A stretch of DNA of 64,000 nt. It comes from Pseudomonas fluvialis (GTDB lineage: Bacteria; Pseudomonadota; Gammaproteobacteria; Pseudomonadales; Pseudomonadaceae). The stretch spans positions 62,001-126,000 of the forward strand of contig NZ_NMQV01000020.1 in NCBI RefSeq assembly GCF_002234375.1, written 5' to 3'. This document shows positions 57,904-64,000 of the stretch, piece after piece. Both the position numbers and the translations under genes were made by a program. The notes beneath the pieces were generated by a model. That model did not search any database. It saw only the letters and a list, made by a program, of their open reading frames with translations, and was not told the origin of the DNA. Each line of letters starts with the position of its first letter. Within the stretch, counting starts at the first letter, position 1.

Positions 57904-58790
57904 TGAGCGTCCTGATCAATAAAGACACCAAGGTCATCTGCCAGGGCTTTACCGGCTCGCAGGGTACTTTCCACAGTGAGCAGGCGATTGCCTACGGTAC
58001 GCAGATGGTCGGTGGGGTAACCCCGGGCAAGGGCGGTACCACGCATCTCGGTCTGCCGGTGTTCAACACCGTCAAGGAAGCCGTGGCTGCCACGGGGGCC
58101 GATGCCTCGGTGATCTATGTGCCGGCTGCCTTCTGCAAGGACTCGATCCTCGAAGCCGCCTTCGGTGGTATCAAGCTGATCGTCTGCATTACCGAAGGCA
58201 TCCCGACCATCGACATGCTGGAAGCCAAGGTCAAGTGCGACGAGCTGGGCGTACGCCTGATCGGCCCGAACTGCCCGGGCGTGATCACTCCCGGCGAGTG
58301 CAAGATCGGCATCATGCCGGGGCACATCCACCTGCCGGGCAAAGTCGGCATCGTGTCGCGCTCCGGCACCCTGACCTATGAAGCCGTGAAGCAGACCACC
58401 GACGCCGGCTTCGGCCAGTCGACCTGTGTAGGTATCGGTGGCGACCCCATCCCGGGCTCCAACTTCATCGATATCCTCAAGCTGTTCCAGGAAGATCCGA
58501 AGACCGAAGCCATCGTGATGATCGGTGAAATCGGTGGTAGTGCCGAGGAAGAGGCTGCAGCCTTCATCAAGGCCAATGTCACCAAGCCGGTAGTTTCCTA
58601 TATCGCGGGTGTGACGGCTCCTGCCGGCAAGCGCATGGGCCATGCGGGCGCCATCATTTCCGGCGGTAAAGGCACCGCGGACGAGAAGTTCGCTGCCCTG
58701 CAGGATGCCGGCGTGAAAACCGTGCGTTCCCTGGCGGATATCGGCAAGGCCCTGGCCGAGCTGACTGGTTGGGAAATGAAGAAGGCCTGA
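57903..58790 (+). CDS. sucD: Succinyl-CoA synthetase alpha subunit
   Basis: A 295-residue protein: CoA-binding Rossmann domain at the start ([25 protein letters not shown]) and the phosphorylated histidine in [17 protein letters not shown]. It carries out succinyl-CoA conversion to succinate with ATP formation. It is the last gene of the operon, followed by a strong terminator. Confidence 0.97.
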   Translation: MSVLINKDTKVICQGFTGSQGTFHSEQAIAYGTQMVGGVTPGKGGTTHLGLPVFNTVKEAVAATGADASVIYVPAAFCKDSILEAAFGGIKLIVCITEGIPTIDMLEAKVKCDELGVRLIGPNCPGVITPGECKIGIMPGHIHLPGKVGIVSRSGTLTYEAVKQTTDAGFGQSTCVGIGGDPIPGSNFIDILKLFQEDPKTEAIVMIGEIGGSAEEEAAAFIKANVTKPVVSYIAGVTAPAGKRMGHAGAIISGGKGTADEKFAALQDAGVKTVRSLADIGKALAELTGWEMKKA

Positions 58791-58810
58791 TTCATTCAGT
58801 CTTCTTTAAG

Positions 58811-58843
58811 AACCCCGGGGCGCCTGGCGCCCCGGGGTTTTTT
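58811..58843 (+). terminator. Intrinsic terminator after sucD
   Basis: AACCCCGGGGCGCC and GGCGCCCCGGGGTT form a long GC-rich stem followed by a T run. It ends the sdh-suc operon. It can also serve the convergent BatD gene, although the upstream A tract is short. Confidence 0.9.
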
Positions 58844-58864
58844 ATGCGCCTTCGGAAAAATGCT

Positions 58865-60502
58865 TCAGCGCGGGTAAAGCGGGGGCAGACTGTTGTCGCT
58901 GTTGCCGGACTGGTCTTCGTGCCTGGCTGGCAAGTTGCGCACGGCCTGCCACAACTGTTCGCCGTGCCAATCACTGGCTGCCTCGCTGTACAGCGCGCCA
59001 TTCAGGCCATCCAGCGCTTGCGAGAGCGCCTCGTAGCGTGCCGCCATGTCGGCGAGGGTTTCGGGTTGTTGGCGAGCCCAGGCATCGAGGGCCTGGCGGG
59101 TTTGCTGTGGGTCACCGGACAGGCAGGCGCGCTTGAGTTCGTCGAGCAGGGTGCGCGGGCTGGGGCCGCTGGGGGCTGTCGCGTTACTGGCCACGGCAGG
59201 TTGGCGTCGTGCATGCCACCACAGGGCAAAGCCCAGCAGGGTAGTGCAGGCCAGCACGGCCGTGGCCAGCTGCCAGGCCCACAGCAGCGGGTGCGCAGGC
59301 TGTTCGTCCAGTTCGTTGCTGAAGCGTGCCGGTTCGCGCAGCAGTGCCGGGTTGTCTTGTACCTGCAGGACTTCTTCGGCGAGCTCTATGCGCTCAAGGC
59401 TGTCAGTTTCGGTGTTCCACCAGTACAGGGTCAGGGCGGGTAAACGCAGTTCGCCGACCTGTAGGGGAATCAGGGCCTCACGTTCCTCGCGGCCACCGAT
59501 CAAGCCATGTTCCTCGCGCTGGTCGGTGAGGTTCGGCTGGTCAGGGTAGCGGCGTAGATGCTCGGCTTCGCTAATCGGCAGGGGCGGCAGTTGGGCGCTG
59601 GAGAGTCCTTCGGCCTTGAGCAGCAGGCTGCGGGTGATCGATTCGCCCAGGCGTGCGGCGTCCGGTTGCGGTTGCCAGGCTTGTACCAGGCTGACCTTGC
59701 GTGCCGGCAGCCAGGGGGCTCCGGGTGGGTAGCTGGGCGGTTGCGGGCGAACCTGCAGGAGCAAATCCGGAGCGCGCACATGGCGTCGTCCGCTGCGCCG
59801 GCTGAGGCTGTCGCTGTCGGCCAGGGTGGCACTGAATACCTGCCCTGGAATGCGTAGCTCGCCACTCTGCTGGGGATAAAGCGCATAACGCACTTCGATC
59901 ACGCCATGGCGTATGCCGTTAAGCAGTTTCTCGAAGGTGCGCGGCTCGCCAAGACGTTCGATGCGTGCGCTATCGACTTGTGGAGCTGTCAGGCTGCTGT
60001 CATCGAACAGCGAAACCGAGTGATAGATGCGTACGGTGAGGAGGGCCTGTTGCTGTACATAAACCTGGTCCTGCTCCAGATGCGCGTCGATGAATAGCGG
60101 TGCCAGGCTGGCTTGTGGGTTATGGTTTTCCTGCACCTGCAACTGCAGGGGTGCGCTGGCCTGTGGTGGATTGCCCAGGCTGGGCAGCTGCAGTAGGCCG
60201 CTGCGTTTGGGGAGCAAGGTGATGACCCAGCGCATGCTGGTGCGTGCACTGCCCTCGCGGCTGCTCAGGCTGTTCAGCTGACGGCTGGCGAGAATCTCAA
60301 AGTCTTTCTCCAGGGGGGACAGGTCGGGACGACGGAACTGCGTGGGGTCATCGGCCTCTAGCGTTAGCTCCAGGGTTTCCCCGGCCTGCAGTACCTGGCG
60401 ATCCACTTCGGCGGTCAACGCCAGGCTCATGCCGGGCATGGCCAGCAAGGCCAGCCAGAGCAGTGGTTTGCCGCGGCGCAGTAGAACAGACAGAAGACTC
60501 AT
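58865..60502 (-). CDS. BatD-like protein
   Basis: A 545-residue envelope protein with a signal peptide (LLWLALLAMPGMSLA) and N-terminal beta-rich repeats in the periplasm (VDRQVLQAGETLELTLEADDPTQF). A transmembrane helix (AWQLATAVLACTTLLGFALWW) near residue 430 is followed by a cytoplasmic helical tail. The organisation matches the BatD/BAM-associated aerotolerance family. The 4-base overlap with the BatB-like gene indicates co-translation. Biochemical role unclear. Confidence 0.82.
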   Translation of the reverse strand: MSLLSVLLRRGKPLLWLALLAMPGMSLALTAEVDRQVLQAGETLELTLEADDPTQFRRPDLSPLEKDFEILASRQLNSLSSREGSARTSMRWVITLLPKRSGLLQLPSLGNPPQASAPLQLQVQENHNPQASLAPLFIDAHLEQDQVYVQQQALLTVRIYHSVSLFDDSSLTAPQVDSARIERLGEPRTFEKLLNGIRHGVIEVRYALYPQQSGELRIPGQVFSATLADSDSLSRRSGRRHVRAPDLLLQVRPQPPSYPPGAPWLPARKVSLVQAWQPQPDAARLGESITRSLLLKAEGLSSAQLPPLPISEAEHLRRYPDQPNLTDQREEHGLIGGREEREALIPLQVGELRLPALTLYWWNTETDSLERIELAEEVLQVQDNPALLREPARFSNELDEQPAHPLLWAWQLATAVLACTTLLGFALWWHARRQPAVASNATAPSGPSPRTLLDELKRACLSGDPQQTRQALDAWARQQPETLADMAARYEALSQALDGLNGALYSEAASDWHGEQLWQAVRNLPARHEDQSGNSDNSLPPLYPR

Positions 60503-62235
60503 GGCTGCGCTTCCTCAGCATGCTGTTGTTGGTACCAGAATTTGCGGCGCAGCAACTCGGCCGGGTCATCCGGCACGTCACGCAGCCATTGTTCGAGCGC
60601 TTGCTGCTGTTCGCGGCTTGCCGGGGTGCTGCTGGCCTGGCCGAGTGCGGCGCCGTTTTCCGGACCGGTTGCGCCGGGCGCCAGGCTGTCAGCCTGTGGG
60701 CCTGGGCCAGTACTTTCGTCCGCTGCGCCTGGCTCCGTGGCGTTCTGGGCAGGGCTACCCTGTTGTGTCGGACGGTCGCTCTCCTGAGCCGGTTGGGCCG
60801 GTGTGCCGGCTGTGCTGGGCTGATTGGCTGTCGGCGTCGGCGAATCGCTCGGCGGGCTGGCCTGGGTGTCCTGCTGACGACGCAGTGCCAGTAATTGCTC
60901 GACCAGTTGCTTGTTGTGCAAGGCCACGCTCAGCTTGCCATCGATTTCCAGCGCCGTTTCGTAGGCATCCAGCGCTGCTTCCAGATCGCCATTGCTGGCC
61001 AGGGCATTGCCACGGTTGTAATGATCGGCGGCGTGCTGGCCGAGGGCAAAGCGTTGCGCAGCAGCGACATAGTCGCCTGCCTGGTAGAGCGCATGACCTT
61101 GCCACTGTGGATCAATGAAACGCTGTGCGGCCTGTGCAGGCTGGCCTTGGCGCAACAAGCGTATGCCCTGCTGATCGGCGCGTAGCCAGAGATCCTCCCA
61201 GTTCATGGCCTGTGCTGGCGGTGCCAGCAACAGGCCCACGGGCAGAATGAACAGCCAGCCGCGTCGCGCCGCACAGGCGGCCAGCAGTAACAAAGGCAGC
61301 AGCAACCAGTGGCCATGATCCAGCCAGACATCCAGGCGTAGTTGCTCGCCGCTGTGACGCAACTGCCCGCCACTGTCGAGCAAGCCCAGAGCGATCAGGT
61401 CGCTGTTGCCCAATTGCAGATTGGTGTAGCGGCCGGCCACTGCCTCGGCCAGGGCTTGCAGGCCCGTTGCGTCGAGGCGGGTCAGCTGGATGGCACCCTG
61501 TGCGTCCTTGCGCAAGCCACCCTGGCTATCCGGTATCGGTGCACCGGCCTGACTGCCCAGGCCGAGGATCAGCAACTTCTGGCTGTTGCGCCCTAGTCGC
61601 TGGCGGATACCCAGCTGCTCCTGAGCGGACAACTCGGCGGTTAGCAGCAGCAGGCGGCCGGCTCCGTTGGCACCTTGTTCCAGCAGTTGTTGCGCCTTGC
61701 CGATGGCCAGGTCGGCGCGTTGTCCCGCGCGGGGCATGATGTCGGGGTGCAGCGCGTCGAGCAGGTTCAGGCTGGTGTTCAGGTCATCCGAGAGGGGCAC
61801 TACGCTGTGCGCACTACCGGCATACACGACCAGGGCGGTTTGTGCATCGCCACGCAGTTGCAGCAGGTCGGCAATTTTGTGGCGCGCCTGCTGCAGGCGA
61901 TTCGGCGTGAGATCGGCAGCGAGCATGCGCGGTGTCATGTCAAGGATGATCACCAAAGGATCGTGGCGTTTCAGCTCGTTATGACTCAGCCGCTCTCCGC
62001 TGGGCCCCAGCAAGGCCAGGCCGGCCAGTAGCCAGCCCAGCCCGAGGAGCACCCAGGGTAGGCGCTGACGGCCGCTATGGCTGTGCTCCAGCAGCCAGGG
62101 TTGCAGGGCACGGGGCAGCAGTTGTTGCCATTGCCCATGGCGTTGCTGGCGTTGCCAGAGACGCCAGAGCAGGTAGCCCAGTAATGGCAGTAGCAACAGC
62201 CAGAGTGGGCGTAGCAGGAAGAACCCGTCGCTCAT
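60499..62235 (-). CDS. BatB/BatC-like VWA-TPR fusion protein
   Basis: A 578-residue membrane protein. After two N-terminal helices (LLLPLLGYLLWRLW; LLGLGWLLAGLALLG) comes a von Willebrand A domain (about residues 85-280); its metal site reads LDMTPRM rather than DxSxS. Another helix (LLLPLLLLAACAARRGWLFILPVGLLLA) is followed by TPR repeats (ALYQAGDYVAAAQRF; YNRGNALASNGDLEAALDAYETALE), then a Pro/Ser/Ala/Gln-rich low-complexity stretch. It combines BatB and BatC. Overlaps both neighbours by 4 bases. Confidence 0.82.
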   Translation of the reverse strand: MSDGFFLLRPLWLLLLPLLGYLLWRLWQRQQRHGQWQQLLPRALQPWLLEHSHSGRQRLPWVLLGLGWLLAGLALLGPSGERLSHNELKRHDPLVIILDMTPRMLAADLTPNRLQQARHKIADLLQLRGDAQTALVVYAGSAHSVVPLSDDLNTSLNLLDALHPDIMPRAGQRADLAIGKAQQLLEQGANGAGRLLLLTAELSAQEQLGIRQRLGRNSQKLLILGLGSQAGAPIPDSQGGLRKDAQGAIQLTRLDATGLQALAEAVAGRYTNLQLGNSDLIALGLLDSGGQLRHSGEQLRLDVWLDHGHWLLLPLLLLAACAARRGWLFILPVGLLLAPPAQAMNWEDLWLRADQQGIRLLRQGQPAQAAQRFIDPQWQGHALYQAGDYVAAAQRFALGQHAADHYNRGNALASNGDLEAALDAYETALEIDGKLSVALHNKQLVEQLLALRRQQDTQASPPSDSPTPTANQPSTAGTPAQPAQESDRPTQQGSPAQNATEPGAADESTGPGPQADSLAPGATGPENGAALGQASSTPASREQQQALEQWLRDVPDDPAELLRRKFWYQQQHAEEAQP

Positions 62236-63233
62236 GCTGATCGCCTCCCGCGTGGCCAGCGCATACTCAGTTGCGGCAGGCAGAGCGACACACTGCCCAG
62301 TAGGGCCAGGGCCAGCGGCCAGGGGTAGAGGGGCTGGTTGAGGCGGGTCAGGCTGGCCTGCTGGGCTACGGGCTCGAGACGGTTGAGTTGTTCGCCGATG
62401 CGTTCGAGGTCCTTACTGTCGCGAGCGCGGAAATATTCGCCGCCGGTCAGCTCGGCAATATCCCGCAGGGTCGGCTCATCCAGCTCCAGGGCGCCTGCGC
62501 CGGCCAGCAGTCCGGGGCCATTGGCGGGGGCCTGGGCGCCTATGCCCAGGGTGTAGATGCGTACCTGCTCGGCGGCAGCCAGGCGTGCAGCGACCAGTGG
62601 GTCCAGGCTGCCGGCGTTGCTGGCGCCATCGGTGATCAGCAGCAGTACCCGGCTATTTTGCGGGCGCAGGCGCAGGCGCTTGATGGCCACGCCGATGGCG
62701 TCGCCGAGTGCCGTTTCGCTGCCGGCAATGCCGACCTGTGCCTCGCTCAGCCAATGGCTGATGCTTCGCCGGTCATAGGTCAGCGGTGCCTGCAGGTAGG
62801 CGCGTGAACCGAACAGGATCAGCCCCAGGCGGTCACCCTGGCGGCTTTCGATGAACGGGGCAAACAGCTGTTGCAGCAAGGCCAGGCGTGACAGGCTCTG
62901 GCCCTGCCAGTGCATGTCCGGGTAGTCCATCGAGCCGGAGACATCCACGGCCAGTAGCAGGTCGCGGCCACTGCTCGGTACAGGCAGCGGCTCACCCTGC
63001 CATTGCGGGCGTGCGGCGGCGCTCAGCAGCAGTAGCCAAATCAGCAGAAAGGGTGCCTGGCGACGCCAGGCGGGCAGATAGCCGCGCGGTACACGGCCGC
63101 TCAGTTCGGCCAGTTCCTGCAGAAAAGGCACGCGCAACGCGGCTTCCTCAGGCGGCGCAGGGGGCAGCACGGCGCGCATCAGCCAGGGCAATGGCAGCAG
63201 GCTGAAGATCCAGGGCCAGGCGAACTCAAACAT
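62232..63233 (-). CDS. BatA-like VWA domain membrane protein
   Basis: A 333-residue protein starting MFEFAWPWIFSLLPLPWLMR. An N-terminal helix pair is followed by a VWA domain with an intact metal site, LAVDVSGSMDYPD, then RLGLILFG and LLITDGASNAG, and a C-terminal helix near WPLALALLGSVSLCL. The start at 63233 is preferred over one 18 codons earlier, since that lies inside the DUF4381 gene. Aerotolerance (Bat) type; usually works with a MoxR ATPase. Confidence 0.86.
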   Translation of the reverse strand: MFEFAWPWIFSLLPLPWLMRAVLPPAPPEEAALRVPFLQELAELSGRVPRGYLPAWRRQAPFLLIWLLLLSAAARPQWQGEPLPVPSSGRDLLLAVDVSGSMDYPDMHWQGQSLSRLALLQQLFAPFIESRQGDRLGLILFGSRAYLQAPLTYDRRSISHWLSEAQVGIAGSETALGDAIGVAIKRLRLRPQNSRVLLLITDGASNAGSLDPLVAARLAAAEQVRIYTLGIGAQAPANGPGLLAGAGALELDEPTLRDIAELTGGEYFRARDSKDLERIGEQLNRLEPVAQQASLTRLNQPLYPWPLALALLGSVSLCLPQLSMRWPRGRRSA

Positions 63234-63741
63234 GCTTGCGAATCCAGGTGGCGACGGCCAGTGCCAGCTCATCGATGGCCTTGTCATCCAGCTGGCAGCG
63301 ACTGCGATAGGCGCCGTCGACCAGCACCATCCAGCGGGTGAGTCCGGCTGCTGGACAGCGGCTGTCGAGGAAGGCCAGCCACTGCCGTCCGCTCAGGGTA
63401 TGGCTGCCGGCGTCGGGATAATGAGCCAGACATACGCGCTTGAGCAGTTCATTGAGCTGTTGCAGCCAGGGGCCGGCGTCCTGCTGATAGGGCCTGGGCA
63501 GTGCCTGCAGCGCCTGCAGCGCAGCCTGGCGCTGCGCATCGAGTTCCTGGGTAACCTTCTCCTCTGGGCGCGGGCGTGTCTGCCAGCGCTGCCCTAAACG
63601 CCAGCTTGCCCAGACCAGCAGGAGCAACACGAACGGCAGCAGCCACCAGCCGATTGCGGGTGGCCAGAGGCCTATCGGCGCAGCCGGCAACAAGGGCTGG
63701 AGCTGCTCCAGCGCCTGCTGTTCCGTGGCGCTCAGGCTCAT
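63226..63741 (-). CDS. DUF4381 domain-containing protein
   Basis: A 171-residue protein with an N-terminal helix (IGWWLLPFVLLLLVWASWRLG) and a soluble, helical C-terminal region, with GRQWLAFLDSRCP as the DUF4381 hallmark. It is standard in Bat operons between DUF58 and BatA. It overlaps BatA by 8 bases and the DUF58 gene by 4. Confidence 0.84.
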   Translation of the reverse strand: MSLSATEQQALEQLQPLLPAAPIGLWPPAIGWWLLPFVLLLLVWASWRLGQRWQTRPRPEEKVTQELDAQRQAALQALQALPRPYQQDAGPWLQQLNELLKRVCLAHYPDAGSHTLSGRQWLAFLDSRCPAAGLTRWMVLVDGAYRSRCQLDDKAIDELALAVATWIRKHV

Positions 63742-64000
63742 GGCGAAGGCCTCCCTTGCGCGAGGTGCTGCTTGAGCTGATCAAGCAGAGGGCTGGCACT
63801 GCTCAGCGGCAGCAGCAGCACGCCCAGTTGCTGGGCCAGGCGCTCCCAGCGCGCCTGGCGATTGCTCGCCTGAGCCTGCCACTGGCGTCGCAAGGCGGGT
63901 TGCTGGCAGTCCAGGGTCAGGCTCTGCGCGCCCTGGCAAAAGCGCAGCAGGCCGGCCTGTGGCAGGGCATGTTCAAGGGGGTCGGAGATGGGCATGAGGA
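63738..64000 (-). CDS. DUF58 domain-containing protein (C-terminal end, 5' partial)
   Basis: Only the last 87 or so residues are present; the reading frame continues past base 64000, so the Met at 63995 is internal. The sequence LMPISDPLEHALPQAGLLRF matches the end of DUF58 proteins encoded in MoxR-DUF58-BatA operons. The moxR gene is expected just beyond the window. Confidence 0.75.
   Translation of the reverse strand, partial: LMPISDPLEHALPQAGLLRFCQGAQSLTLDCQQPALRRQWQAQASNRQARWERLAQQLGVLLLPLSSASPLLDQLKQHLAQGRPSP

Overview
This window is a contiguous piece of a gamma-proteobacterial chromosome, almost certainly from Pseudomonas in the broad sense. The evidence is high GC content, the fused MrpAB antiporter operon, a bra-type branched-chain amino acid transport operon, an OprD-family porin, a DUF5064-type small protein, and the gltA / sdhCDAB-sucAB-lpdG-sucCD order typical of pseudomonads. 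Species cannot be assigned from sequence alone. All complete genes appear intact; I see no insertion sequence, prophage, integrase or CRISPR array. Two genes are cut by the window edges: mrpA at the left and a DUF58 protein at the right.

Layout: 1-4893 Mrp/Sha cation/proton antiporter operon (mrpAB fused, C, D, E, F, G). 4898-6660 a GAPDH paralogue and a lipoprotein on the minus strand. 6834-10803 a signalling cassette: PP2C phosphatase, Ser/Thr kinase with a four-fold extracytoplasmic repeat, a two-FHA membrane protein and a DUF488 protein. 10808-12025 SstT. 12161-17008 braG-F-E-D-C, read leftward, with a hairpin after braC. 17305-19920 small conserved proteins plus a glxR-hyi pair. 19975-23391 an OprD porin and a Kef-type antiporter. 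23519-24904 a DUF5610 protein with a possible flagellar promoter, and a small glutaredoxin. 24983-25712 tRNA-Pro and mobA. 25758-31667 an AraC regulator divergent from an alkyl-DHAP-synthase-like / GlpD-like / FGGY-kinase operon. 31810-33784 cheV, with a strong sigma-28-like promoter, and a MOSC protein. 33882-40612 slt, uup, a Cys-cluster protein, usp, a GST and a membrane coiled-coil protein. 40872-41245 a duplicated tRNA-Glu/tRNA-Gly pair. 41304-45714 lpxH-ppiB divergent from glnS-cysS. 45793-58790 the TCA-cycle region. 58865-64000 a Bat (aerotolerance-type) operon read leftward.

Functional links: gltA and the sdh-suc genes are divergently transcribed from a 359-base region with a good sigma-70-like promoter in each direction, and together they encode citrate synthase, succinate dehydrogenase, 2-oxoglutarate dehydrogenase and succinyl-CoA synthetase. 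The phosphatase-kinase-FHA genes form a plausible phospho-signalling circuit with no type VI secretion genes beside them. The AgpS-like/GlpD-like/kinase operon is a coherent but functionally unassigned three-enzyme set and is the best candidate here for an undescribed pathway. All homology statements come from reading motifs, without database searches.
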